64,000 nucleotides of DNA from Impatiens glandulifera. Lineage: Eukaryota > Streptophyta > Magnoliopsida > Ericales > Balsaminaceae. Position 1 is the first letter of the stretch, and each line of letters opens with the position of its first letter. Below are positions 10,480 through 21,415 of this stretch, piece after piece. Location of the stretch: assembly GCF_907164915.1 (NCBI RefSeq), contig NC_061863.1:4642340-4706339 (forward strand), written 5' to 3'. Made by a program: the position numbers and the translations under genes. The notes under the pieces are model-generated. The model saw nothing but the letters and a program-made list of their open reading frames with translations. It was not told where the DNA came from and made no database searches.

Positions 10480-12528
10480 ATTCGCGAAGTTGAAGGTTCA
10501 TTATTTCTAAGGCAGTCTTTGTTTCCTAACCCTCGTTGAGAACTCTACGGACCATTGGCTTGATCTGGCCTACTTCTTTCTTCAACTCTTGTCTTAGATT
10601 TGTCATGTCATCAGTTATGCCTTCTAGGGACTATTTAAAGGTATCAGTTGAGAAGTCCTCCGATTTGCCTAGTTCCGCTAGCCGAATAAATATAAGCTCA
10701 TGCTGTTTGTTCATTTCGTCGAACCGAGCAGATACAGCCTCATGTAGTGGTGCAATAGATTCCTGGACTATCCTCTCGATATACAGCTTATGAATTTATT
10801 GAGTTTGAGACCTTGAAGATAAGTGAGAACCACCAGGCATAGATCGAATAGGGCGCACAATGTGGGAACTGACCTGAATGGATCTTTCGGTGCACGCAGG
10901 TTTTGCAGACTTCTTCTTTTCTTGACTCGAGGATTTTCTTGAAAGTTCTTTTCGAATAGATGACTTAGGTTCTTCTTTCTTAGACGAGACAAAATTAGTT
11001 GTATCTTGACCATCCTCATGGTCTTTTTCCTCAGATTCAGATTCAGTTGGACCGGATGAGTAGATTCAGATCCAGAGAGAGCAAAGTAGGCCACTTTTTC
11101 TCTTCTGGGACTTTCGGAAGAACCTCATCAAAACTCATTTCGAGCCATACGCTGGCCCACAGTATGAACATATTTGTTAACTCGTTTGTTTTATCGTCAA
11201 CCTCGTCAAGGATGCGCCTTATAATCTCCTCGGCAATTTCCTATTCTCTTGCCTGCAAGACAGTCGGGCTGATTGATGAATCATGAGTTATTACATTCTC
11301 CTTTGTTATCGGTTCCTCTTCTTCACGGGAGGATACTACTTGATTGGTTTTAGCAACCACCTGCTGAATTGTCTATGTGGGTGATGACGAGTCTCGATTA
11401 ACTTTGGAAGGACCGGCCGCAACAGTTTTAGGCTGGCCAATTGACAATAAATCTACCCGATCGGTTTCAACCATCCGATCGGTCCAACACCAATCACCTG
11501 TTCAATATCATCAACTATTGATCGAACCCATAAGACCACGAGTTCAATCACAATTTGCATTTCTTCTATTTTTTCTTCTTGTTGTGCATCATTGTTAATA
11601 AAGGAAGGGAGAGGAGGAACATTTACCTCGAAACGAGAATTCTTTCGTCTGGAGGATATCTCTTTCATTTCTCTTCTCTGAGTCTTGCTGGAGCCGGTGG
11701 TACTTACGGTGGACTCAGCCGCTGTTTTGATAAGTGGAAACGAGACCGCTTGGTCTTCTTGGGCTGTTGGTTTAGAACCGCCGACCTTCTTTGTGCTAGG
11801 CGCCCTTCCCCCGCTCGTCTGTTGGCTAGAAGAACCCGATTTGGTTTCTTTGGCCTTGGTTATTCTTGTAAAATACTTTCCGGTAAAGCTCGTCGTAAGT
11901 ATTTTTGTTGCACTTAAAGGAACACCTGGGCCGATTGGGACTCCCAAGTGTGAAATTATCCATCCGAGTTGCATTGTGAAGCCGAGGCTTCGTTTAGAGT
12001 GAGGCGACACCATTTCACACAGACTGTTGAAAAGGTGTAGCCCCTAGTTTACTGAATCTTCACGGACGATAGCGCCCATCATGTTGAACTTCGATTGGGT
12101 CATGATGTCGTGGTTACCTCCTCTTCCCTAGAGAGCTTTTCCAATAATATCACACAGGATGCGATATTCATACTTCAAGGTATTCTTCTTGGCGGATATG
12201 TTGACCGGAACCTCGCTGTCGAAAAAAAAAAGCTGAAGTTTGGCGGTTGAGGTTGCAGACAAATCTTCAAATACACCTCGCCCGAAAGTGGGGAGCATGA
12301 TGATCTCGGCAAAGGTTTCTTTAGATATAGTAAACTCCACGCCATTTACTTTCGCTGTGATCGAGCATTTATCAATTTGTGCAGTGTAGAAAATTCCAGA
12401 ACAACTTCTAGATAGACGACCGGCGGTCCGTTTAAGAAGTTTCGAAGACCCGACATTTCCAGCAGTTGGATAATCTTTTGAACTTCAACACTTCCGGCCG
12501 TGTGGATTGAATTGAAGTTAACCTGCAA
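10480..12528 (-). pseudogene. Decayed lineage-specific repetitive ORF (remnant Y)
   Basis: Read on the minus strand from 12528: MQVNFNSIHTAGSVEVQKII..., a block ending KYEYRILCDIIGKAL (12128-12340), a middle part with LGVPIGPGVPLSATKILTTS (11453-12013) and a low-complexity Ser/Lys/Thr region. It continues through 11140 (MSFDEVLPKVPEEKKWP, another frame) to a coiled-coil-like tail at 10540-10790 (EMNKQHELIFIRLAELGK). Frames change several times and stops intervene. The arrangement matches a family of ORFs that I remember as highly repeated in Gesneriaceae predicted proteomes. Its function is unknown to me; copy number suggests a mobile or satellite-like origin. It abuts the truncated MYB copy 3. 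Confidence 0.6.
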
Positions 12529-12899
12529 TATAAACTTGAATAGTGTTATCCTTATCCATTTGAAAGCTTGAGAAGTGCACAGACAAATGAAAATTTTTCT
12601 AGAGAGAAGGTGGAGAGTTTAGGGATTTAGGGTTTATGCAGATGTGATAATGATTCTAAGAATCAAAAATAACTTATGTATGAAGTGTGCAAATAGGAGA
12701 TGGACGTTTCTATTTTGAAATGTTATTTTGGGGAAATCTCATTCGTTCATCTTTTGGTTGTGTCTCAATACTGTACTAATTAAGGCAAAATGGCGCCTTT
12801 GTGAAGATTGTGCCTCTTCCCAATACAATATTTCCTTAATTTAAATCCATTTCAAATCCATTTACTTTATATTATTTAATATTCCCTTTTTCAAATCCA

Positions 12900-13115
12900 T
12901 TTCATTCTCATTAAAATTTGAGATCCGGCTTTTTCATGTCACGTTCGGCTTTAAAAAACATAAAATTTTAATACCCGACTTTTAAAGAGATTAGATGTCC
13001 CGGCTTTTTGGATAAAATTTAGATACCCAGCTTTTTGGATAAAGTTTTGAGATGTTCGAACTTTTTTTGGATAAATTTTAGATACCCGGCTTTTTGGAAA
13101 AAGTTCGGCTACGAC
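12900..13115. repeat. Degenerate tandem repeats (cccggctttttggataaa)
   Basis: Five or six imperfect units of roughly 30 bp, each carrying CCGGCTTTTTGG or a variant followed by ATAAA.TTTTAGATA. They lie between the two ORF remnants. Adjacent 12529-12900 and 13115-13324 are AT-rich with nothing recognised. Confidence 0.65.
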
Positions 13116-13596
13116 TTTTGCATTTCAGATTTTAACTGTCCTGTTTTAGCACATCCAGACACATACTAGATTTAAAGATACTCAACATTTAAGAAATGGA
13201 ACTTAGCATAAGAAAGCTTAAAATTAAAATATTACATAGCCGGTTCATGAAGTAAAATGGTCGGTTTTTCGATGAACGTCGTTCAACAGGATTACTCTTG
13301 ACGGCTTGAAGACCCTAAGGAGATTTGTCTTCTCCTCCATGCCTTCTCAACCCGATTGACGTAGGAGTCAACCCTTTCCCCCGTGAGACGCTGGGATGGG
13401 TTCGGTCCTATGCCGGGGCAGAGAGGAATGCCAAGGTCGAAGAGCAAGTTGCTCAGCCACAAAACAAACCCGATCTTGTGGGAGTGATCAACCTCATCAA
13501 ATTGTCGAAAAGTACTTTCGACTAGTTGATAGGGATGTCGTTGGTGATGGCCGTCATGATGTCAAAAGTCTTTTTGCAGAAGACATTTGTGACATC

Positions 13597-13963
13597 TGTT
13601 AGGATTTGTATCTCCCAAATCCGACCAGCTTGAAACAATCTGTAAAAACAGAAGAAAGAATAACACAAGAACACACAGATTTATAGTGGTTCACTCAAAT
13701 TGAGCTACATCCACTTCAGCCACCACCAGATTTCACTATGAAGAAAAAGAAAGAATACAGAGTTTTTGCCTCACACTTTATCTCTCTAGAATTTTGTCTA
13801 CACTCTGTAAACCCTTAATAATCACATATTTATAGGGTAAACATTCATGTAATAAACCTAAATAACTTTGGTCAGGCCCAAGCCCAAAACCAAAAAAAGA
13901 AACCCAATAAACTCTAATTAACAATGTAGAGTTTATTATAAGTGTAGGCTCCATAACTCAACA
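13597..13963 (-). repeat. Copia 3' LTR
   Basis: 367 bp; the left boundary is set by the TSD ACATC and the right boundary by the TGTTGAG start (element sense). Confidence 0.93.
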
Positions 13964-14025
13964 ATCTCTCACTTGGAGATTAACTTCATCATCTCTCGAT
14001 CGGTAGTGGCTTTCCATTCGGTGTC

Positions 14026-14804
14026 TTAACGAAGAAGACCAACTGAAGTTGCACACAACTTCAGTTTCTCATTTGTCACAGCTTTCGTCAACATATCAGC
14101 TGGATTCTCACTCCCAGGAATCTTCTCAAGAGCTAATACTCCATATTCTAAAGTTGACCGGATGAAATGATAACGAACCTGTATATGCTTCGTCCTGCCA
14201 TGATAAACAGGATTCTTTGTCAAATAAATGGCACTCTGACTGTCGCATCGCAACACACTTCTCTCGTAGTCTTGACCCAATTCTCGCAAAAAGGGTTGTA
14301 ACCACATCATCTCCTTAGAAGCCTCTGTCACAACAACATATTCTGCCTCACAACTACAAAGAGCAACAATCTTCTGCAATTTTGAAACCCAACTGATTGC
14401 AGTACCTCCCAGAGTATAAATGTACCCTGTTGTGCTCTTCCTACTATCAACATCACCACCATTGTCAGCATCAACATATTCTTCCAAACCCATATTAGAC
14501 TTTCGAAAACACAAAGCGAGACTCGTACTTCCTTTTAAGTATCGTAGTATCCACTTTACTGCTTCCCAATGTTGTCTATTCGGGTTTCTCATGAACCTGC
14601 TAACAACTCCCACTGCATGTGATATATCTGGTCTTGTGCAAACCATCACATACATAATACAACCAATGGCAGAGGCATACAGAACAGTTGCCATGTAATT
14701 TTTCTCCTCATTTGTTGAAGGTGACTGATCTTTAGATAGTCTGAAGTGACTAGCTAAGGGGGTAGTAACTGGTTTTGCATCATACAAGTTGAACCTGCTA
14801 AGAA
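14026..14804 (-). pseudogene. Copia RT tail and RNase H
   Basis: An open frame from 14787 encodes the end of the RT region (SAIGCIMYVMVCTRPDISHA) and RNase H (VDADNGGDVDSRKSTTGY ... ALCSCEAEYVVVTEASKEMM), ending with the Copia tail motif (ENPADMLTKAV). RNase H normally converts the RNA-DNA hybrid during reverse transcription. It is out of frame with the upstream part: around 14805 the run GAAGAAAATTTCTT appears to have gained one A, so the preceding frame ends in a TAG. Confidence 0.9.
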
Positions 14805-16102
14805 ATTTTCTTCACATATTCTTTTTGTGAAAGCTTGAGAACTTCTTCATCCCTGAAAATTCTCATCACAAGGATTTGTTTAGCAGCACCCAAATCCTTC
14901 ATTGTAGACTCCCACTTAACTAATTCATCACATTGTTTTGCTTCCTCATAGCATTTAGGTTCACCTCTATCTGTCAACAAGATATAGTTCAGAGATGGAG
15001 ACCACCTCTCAACTGGTTTTCGATTCCTTGATGATCTTCTCAATTGTATAACCGGTGTTTGTTGATTTACCTTTGGGGCCACGTTCTCAACGATTTCATC
15101 TTCAACAACACATTGTTCTTCTTCGACAACCGGTATATATTTAGCTAAAAATTCTCTCAAATCGACTGTACCAGTCTCTTCCAACTTGGAATCACCATCT
15201 GATGTCTTCCCAACACAATCTTTGTAGAGAACCTGTTCATTGAAGATAACATTTCTGCTACAAATGATCTTCCGATTTTGATTATCCCAGCAACGATAAT
15301 CAAACTCGATATCACCATAACAAATGAAAAAACATTTATTAGACTTTGGATCAAGCTTGCTCCTATCACATTCATTAATATGAATATATAATAAACAACC
15401 AAACACTTTCAAATATGAAAGGTTTACCTTTTTATTGCTCCAGACTTCTTTAGGAATTCTGAATTCAAGAGGAACAGAGGGTCCCCTGTTTATCAAATAG
15501 GCAGCAGTATTTATAGCTTCTGCCCAGAAGGTTTTAGGCAGCCCTGCATGCAATCTCATGCTTCTAGCACGCTCGTTCAATGTTCGATTCATTCGTTCAG
15601 CTACTCCATTCTCTTGAGGCGTTCGGGGAACTGTCTTCACCATACTGATCCCATTCACAGTACAATATTCTTTGAAATCTAGATTGATATATTCACCTCC
15701 ATTGTCGGATCTCAAGCACTTAACTTTCTGATTTGTTTCATTTACAACCAAAGCCTTCCACTTCTTGAAAATAGAAAATACTTCATACTTGTGCTTCATA
15801 AAGTAAACCCATACTTTTCTTGTTGAATCATCTATAAAAGTCACATAGTAGTATGATCCGCCAATAGAAGAAACAGGTGCAGGTCCCCACACATCAGTGT
15901 GTACCAACTCTAGTCTTTCTTTCTTGAGCTCCTTCCCAATTTTTAAGAAACTCACTCGTTTCTGTTTTCCAATAATGCAGTTTTCACATGACTGATGTTC
16001 AACAGACTTCAGTTCTGGAATCTGTCCATTCTTCAAAAGAATTTTCATCCCTTTTTCGCTCATATGGCCCAACCTGCAATGCCACAGCTCACTGTTCTTC
16101 GA
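14798..16102 (-). pseudogene. Copia integrase with RT core deleted
   Basis: Frame from 16072 (residue 1): zinc-binding H/C segment with CENC at 29-32, then the DDE core with D60, D123 (RSDNGGEY) and E159 (GVAERMNR), giving the D-35-E spacing. A linker with RRSSRNRKP follows. The sequence then jumps from KWEST straight to MKDLGAAKQI (junction near 14895-14903). The normal RT palm with its Y/FVDD motif, expected between these two points, is absent. Upstream, the SKNSELWHCRLGHM segment is in frame but is separated from gag-PR by a TAG at 16103-16105. Confidence 0.92.
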
Positions 16103-17326
16103 CTAATCAACTACATCAGCAACTGATTCTATGCAAGTTGAAGTCGTGTATAACGTTCCAGTTTTGTGACCTCGAGCAATAACTATTGCTCCTTTAATCA
16201 CCTTCCACGCACCATTTCCACAACTGAAATTGTGATATTCTTCATCAAGTTGTGTAACAGAGATCAAATTGCGCATTAAACCTGGAATGTGTCTCACCTT
16301 ATTAATCTTCCAAATAGAACCATTTGTCATCTTCAATTTGACGTCCCCCATGCCAACAATATCTAGTGGCTCACCATCTGCGAGATAAACTTTCCCACAG
16401 TTTCCATCCACATATTTCTCCATTAATTCTTTGTGGGCAGTGGTGTGGAAAGACGCTCCTGAGTCCAAAACCCATGAATCTATCGGGCTATCAACAGACA
16501 GAAGTAACGCATCAGTGACAGATTCTGTAACAACGTTGACTGCATCATTTTTATCATCACCATTTTTCTTCGGTGCTTTGCAGTTCCTCATTAAATGACC
16601 CTGTTTACCACAATTCCAGCACTCAAATATCCGCCCAGACTTGGACTGACTTCTCCTGCTCCTTGACATAGATCTGCTCTTACCTCGATTGAAAGTTCTA
16701 TCATTACCTCTTCCCCTGTTTTCCACATTCAGAGCAGAACCTTTATATGTTTCACCGGAATCAATTTTACGAACCTCTTCAGCAAGAATACGATCTCTAA
16801 CTTCAACAAATTTCAGTTTAGCATTTCCAACTGAATTACTATTTGCTGCCCTCATAGATTCCCAACTATTTGGTAGAGATGCTAACAAAATCAGGGCACT
16901 AACTTCATCCCCAAAATCAATCTCAACAGATAGCAATTGATTCACAATTGTATTGAATTCATTCAAATGAGTAGTGACAGAAGTACCATCAACCATTCTT
17001 AAGTAAAAGAGTCTTTTCATTAAGTGTACCTTATTGTTAGTAGATGGTTTCTCATACATATCAGAAAGAGCTTTCATCAGACCCATGGTGGTCTTCTCCT
17101 TTGCTACATTGTGAGCAACTGTCTTGGCTAACGTCAATCGGACAACTTCCAAAACTTGTCTATCAAGGAGTTTCCATTCAGCTTCATCCATCTTCTCTGG
17201 TTTCTCACTCAAAGGAACATGAAGCTTATTTCCATAGAGATAATCTTCAATTTGCATTCCCTAGAAGGCATAATCTGTCCCATCAAATCTTCCAATTCCA
17301 TGTCTTATACTGTTCTCACTTGCCAT
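16103..17326 (-). pseudogene. Copia gag and protease
   Basis: The likely original start is the ATG at 17326 (MASENSIRHGIG...), but codon 22 is TAG (17263-17261) where other Copia gags have Trp. The open part from 17257 has the gag retrotransposon domain, an RS-rich basic segment and a CCHC knuckle (C213, C216, H221, C226 counted from the second Met). The aspartic protease site DSGASF begins at D265. Gag packages the RNA; the protease cleaves the polyprotein. Confidence 0.9.
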
Positions 17327-17369
17327 TGTTTCCAATGCTCAGATCTAGACCAGCTGCTCTGATACCAGT

Positions 17370-17737
17370 TGTTAGGATTTGTATCTCCCAAATCCGACCA
17401 GCTTGAAACAATCTGTAAAAACACAAGAAAGAAGAACACAAGAACACACAGATTTATAGTGGTTCACTCAAATTGAGTTACATCCACTTCAGACACCACC
17501 AGATTTCACTATGAAGAAAAAGAATGAATACAGAGTTTTTGTCTCACACTTTATCTCTCTAGAATTATGTCTACACCCTGTAAACCCTTAATAATAACAT
17601 ATTTATAGGGTAAACATTCAGGTAATAAACCTAAATAACTTTGGTCAGGCCCAAGCCCAAAACCAAAAAAAGAAAACCCAATAAACTCTAATTAACAATG
17701 TAGAGTTTATTATAAGTGTAGGCTCCATAACTCAACA
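17370..17737 (-). repeat. Copia 5' LTR
   Basis: 368 bp, followed in element sense by a 2-nt gap and the tRNA-iMet primer site at 17367-17356. Right boundary set by TSD ACATC (17738-17742). Confidence 0.93.
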
Positions 17738-18479
17738 ACATCTTTGTCAAGGATAGCCTTGCCAACGATGTCGTTAAGAAGCTGAAACCCAGCTCTTAAC
17801 GATGATTTTGCTCCATGATCATCCACAGGGATGGGAGAGCAGGAGAAGCGCTGAGACATAGCAACCTTGTTCTCAGCAGAGGGAGAGAGATCGGAAAATC
17901 CCTCTCTTGGAAGTTCACAACACCGTGCGAAGTCTTCTTTGTTGAACATGAATGTGGTGCCCTGCACCCTAGATTCGATGATGGTACCCCGATATTGGTT
18001 ACCTCTGAATATCCTTGCGTTCTGAAAGAACTCAAGGACAATTTCGCCAAAGATGATATGTCGGTCATCAAGGAAAGGTCTCAGCCCTGATCTTTCGATG
18101 GATTTGAGCATTTGGTAGACTTCCAAATATTCGGTGTTAAAAGCAGATTCGAAGTCTATTTGAAGAACATTTTGAAAGGATGGGAGGCTCATGTTATTAG
18201 ATAGATGAAGATGATTTTAAGAGTGAGTTATTCATTTGATATTTGCTTCATTATATAATGAGCCTTCTATTAAGAGCTCACCTTTATTTCCTTTGGACAA
18301 AGGAATCTAGCTGTCTACCCTATGTGTAGGTAGTTACCGTTGGAGAGATGTAAGTCATCCAGTTGGACAGTTTTCTGAGATGGTTTTGATAATGAATGGA
18401 TAAATCTAAGTTCATGTATATATATATATAAGTATTAGTCGTATCAATTATATAAATATATATAGAGAAATCTACATCT

Positions 18480-18560
18480 TAAGTGGTGTAGTGGTTAAGT
18501 GTTCATTTTATATAATAAAGATCACGAGTTTGAATCTTATCCGGTGCAAATTTATAATAA
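18480..18560 (+). mobile_element. tRNA-derived SINE head (fragment)
   Basis: GTGGTGTAGTGGTTAAGTG resembles a pol III A box, and about 30 nt downstream GATCACGAGTTTGAATCTTA resembles a B box. The order and spacing fit a tRNA-like SINE 5' region. It is not a tRNA gene: no acceptor stem pairing is visible. The 3' end is unclear because Copia-derived sequence follows. Confidence 0.5.
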
Positions 18561-18599
18561 TTGGAGTTTTATTATTTGTGTTAGTCTGAAGTGGTGCGA

Positions 18600-18735
18600 G
18601 AGAAAAAGAGTCAAATGGCATTTGGACAGTCGGTTGTTGACGGACATAGCACATGACAAGCAAAAGCCTGAAGTGGCTGACATCTTCACGAAGCCACTTC
18701 CCGAGTATAAGTTTTCTTACCTTAGATTATTTTAG
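18600..18735 (+). pseudogene. Copia polyprotein C-terminal fragment
   Basis: Encodes VKWHLDSRLLTDIAHDKQKP then EVADIFTKPLPEYKFSYLRL and a stop. This is the standard Copia RNase H tail (ADIFTKPL). It is unrelated to the full Copia element next to it, which has a different tail and the opposite orientation. Confidence 0.8.
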
Positions 18736-18742
18736 GATTGTG

Positions 18743-19045
18743 TGATTAAGTTATGAACTCATTTAGTTTTGATAATTTAGTTTAAATAATCAAAAAGGGA
18801 GAAATTTTTAAATTGTTATTAAGTTATGAACTCACCTGGTTTTGATAATTTAGTTTAAATAATTAAAAATAAGAAAATGTTTAATTGTGATTAAGTTATT
18901 AACTTACCTAGTTTTGATAATTTAGTTTAAATAATAAAAAATAGAGAAATTATTGAATTCTAATTAAGTTATGAACTCACTTGGTTTGATAATTTAGTTT
19001 CAATAATAAAAAAAGTAGAAATTGTTGAATATTGATTAAGTTATG
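18743..19045 (+). repeat. Tandem repeat, four to five units of about 65-70 bp
   Basis: Units begin attaagttatgaactcac and contain ttttgataatttagttt(a/c)aataat followed by a variable A-rich end. They directly follow the Copia tail fragment and may be its decayed 3' region. Confidence 0.8.
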
Positions 19046-20139
19046 ACGATGAAGAAGAGTACCAATTGTCACAATGCTCGTGTTCGTGCTCAGGTGGTGT
19101 CCGTCGAAGATCGTCGTTGTGGTTGTCTGTCGATCGCCGCCGTTTAGAGAGGAGGAGAAGAGCGGGAAGAGAGAGACTGGGAGAAAAAAAATGAAAAAAA
19201 GATCGAAATTATATTAAATAGTAAGAATATTATGGACTTTTCATAGACCTTCCCTTCGCGTGACGATCCTCCCTTTCGCGTTACGCGAATAGAGTATTTT
19301 CCATGGTTTTAAAGACCGTTTCGGTCATCAACCCGGTTTTTTAGGCGAACTTCGGTCCAACCGGTCCAACCGGTCCAACCGGTCCAACCGGTCCAACCGG
19401 TTGAACCACTGGTTGAACCGGAACCAATAAATAAAAAAAAAATTTATTTAAAAGTAATACTAATAAATTACAATTGCAAAATATTAAACTTTTACTTTTT
19501 AACTTAACCATTATTATATTTTTTAAATTTTAATTTATTGTCTTATCATCTTCTCCACTCCCACTGTTGTCTCAATTATTATATTTTTATAATTTTAATT
19601 TATTTTCTTATCATCTTTCTCCAATGTTGTCTTCATTATTATATTTTTTTAACTTTAATTTATTGTCTTATCATCTTTCCCATTGTTGTCTCTCTCTCAA
19701 TATCATTTTCAGGCTGAAGATTCACGATTTTATATTGTCTGATCTTCCAGCAAAAGGTAAGATTATGCTCAATCTCCATCTTAGCTTAATAGATTTATTA
19801 GAGTCAATCTCCATCTTAGCTTAATAGATTTATTAGAGGAAAGATAAAATCAGACGAAGGAGCACACGGAGAATGACAAAGATCAACTAAACTTTAACAG
19901 ATCTGATCAGACGAAGGAAGACGACATAGAATCCGATTAACAGGATCGACTAACCTTGATCTGATCAGACGAAGTGAAAACATCTGATCCTCTTACTGAA
20001 AAATGATTTGAGCTGAGATCGGAGCCGAAGTCTCCTCTCCTCACATATCCATCAGAACAGGGTAACCTTTCTAATCGGAATTTTCCGGCTCTATTTTTCG
20101 GTCGGACCGGATTATGACCGGTTCGAAAGGTTAGCGTAT
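19046..20139. other. Gene-free flank with a CCGGTCCAA minisatellite
   Basis: At 19352-19402 five near-perfect 9-bp units CCGGTCCAA are followed by diverged ones. The stretch 19305-19425 is related in inverted orientation to sequence on the far side of the Gypsy element (23780-23860, gaccggttggaccgac...caaaacc). The two may therefore be the ends of one decayed DNA transposon into which the Gypsy element inserted; no clear TSD was found. A 35-bp direct duplication lies at about 19768-19838 (caatctccatcttagctta...). No gene recognised. Confidence 0.5.
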
Positions 20140-20148
20140 ATAAGTCAA

Positions 20149-20491
20149 AGATGCGGTGCGAGTCGAAGAGGCGTTTATGCGAAAGTTGCAGCATCCGAAA
20201 ATATCTCGCAAGTGTCAGATTTCGACGATTGCCTAGTGTTTTTCGGGCGGAAACGTTTAGGGGCTCAAAATCGCATTTTTTATTAGTTTCGGGTGTTTTT
20301 TTGCAATTTATTAAAAGTTGTTTATTTCTTTTGCAAGCTAGGGTTTGAGTATTTAAAAGAATCTTAAAACACTTTGTTAGGGAAGATTATTAATCAGAAA
20401 ACGAGGTTTCCTCAATATCTATCAACTTTCGGTATTCGTAAGAATCAACGAATCTTGATAAAGGTTCATCCTAGCCACGCACGCTGCATCA
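20149..20491 (+). repeat. Gypsy 5' LTR
   Basis: 343 bp, ends GCATCA just before the primer-binding site; first base differs from the 3' LTR. Confidence 0.93.
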
Positions 20492-20522
20492 GTTGGTATC
20501 AGTTTCCAGTCGACCCTGAGGT

Positions 20523-21400
20523 ATGCCGCCCCGAAGACAGCCGCGCAACCCTACCCCTGGTGCTGATGATGGTGACCTTGCTGAGTTGCGACGTGAAAAC
20601 GCTGAGTTTCGCCGTGATAACGACGATTTGAGGCGGCAGGTTGAATGGTTGACGCAACGGATGGATGCATCTATGCACATGCACCACCCTGAAGATGATG
20701 TTACGATGACAGATGAAAACCCTCTCGGTGGTCTTCGGAATCGATCCCCTGAACGCCCCAATCATCGCTGGGAGCAGACTTTCAGGGTGGACATCCCTAA
20801 GTTCGATGGTAGTCTACCACCGGAAGAGTTTATTGATTGGCTTTCTCAGGTTGAAGAGATTCTGGATTTCAAGGAAGTTCCTGCAGATCGTCGTGTACCC
20901 CTTGTTACGATCCGCTTACATGGTCGTGCACAAGCATGGTGGCAGCAGTTGAAACAGACACGTGTTCGTCATGGTAAGGCAAAGCTCACGAATTGGGACA
21001 AATTCAGGAAGCATATTAGGGCTGCGTTTCTACCATATAATTACGAACGTAACCTGTACCAGCGGTTCCAGAATCTTCGTCAGGGTTCTCGTTCCGTGGA
21101 TGACTATTCCACTGAGTTTTACACCTTTGTGGCTCGTGTTGACCTGTCTGAGTCCCCTCTCCAGTTGGTTTCTCGCTATATTGGTGGCCTTCGCCTCCAG
21201 TTGCAGGATATTTTGAATATGTTTGATCCCTTGACTGTTTCTGAGGCACATCAGCGTGCTTCACAGGCTGAGAAACAGCTAGCCAGGCGCGGTTCGGGTA
21301 GCTTTGGAAAACAGGTTGTCCCCACTAGTGGCATTGGTTCTTCTTCCCAGCCGGCCCATCCCACCCCAGCCCCCCTCGCAGCACTACAGCCCCCCCGCAG
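20523..21400 (+). CDS. Gypsy gag (capsid part)
   Basis: Starts MPPRRQPRNP and has a coiled-coil-like charged N-terminus (DLAELRRENAEFRRDN, residues 17-32). The retrotransposon gag core follows (KFDGSLPPEEFIDWLSQVEE about residues 93-112; WWQQLKQT; YERNLYQRFQNLRQGSRSVD). The frame then leaves the zinc-knuckle frame near a run of seven C at 21390-21398, so the knuckle is encoded in a different frame. Gag normally forms the particle. A one-base slip in the C run, real or a sequencing error, explains the break. Confidence 0.88.
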
Positions 21401-21415
21401 GGACGTCCCGGTGGC

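Larger units (their letters stand above)
13597..17737 (-). mobile_element. Copia LTR retrotransposon, RT-deleted, 5-bp TSD
   Basis: A 4.14-kb element in minus orientation. LTRs at 17370-17737 (5') and 13597-13963 (3') start TG and end CA, and are flanked by ACATC at 13592-13596 and 17738-17742. The primer site TGGTATCAGAGC (17367-17356) matches the initiator tRNA-Met 3' end, and a purine-rich tract (aagtgagagat) precedes the 3' LTR. Domain order gag, protease, integrase, RNase H is Copia-type, Tork/Tnt1-like. I count about ten substitutions and one indel between the LTRs (near 3%), so it is moderately old. Lesions: a stop early in gag, a stop between PR and INT, loss of the RT core, and a frameshift before RNase H. 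Confidence 0.95.
13325..18192 (-). pseudogene. Second copy of the lineage-specific ORF (remnant X), split by a Copia element
   Basis: The N-terminal part is at 18192-17738 (MSLPSFQNVLQIDFESAFNT to LLNDIVGKAILDKDV). Removing the Copia element and one TSD copy lets translation continue at 13591-13325 as TNVFCKKTFDIMTAITND, then PIN, a TAG where a Trp is expected, then SKVLFDNLMRLITPT. The alignment with remnant Y (MQVNFNS..., YRILCDIIGKAL) shows a common family, in the same orientation. The stop and later frame changes show it was already decayed or has decayed since. Function unknown. Confidence 0.65.

Noticed and set aside
17796..18090. Open frames on both strands overlapping the repetitive ORF remnant X
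   Set aside because: The 18192-17738 minus frame matches the family; the others are overlapping shadows.
18480..18560. tRNA gene
   Set aside because: A- and B-box-like motifs are present but no cloverleaf or acceptor stem can be drawn; better explained as a SINE head.
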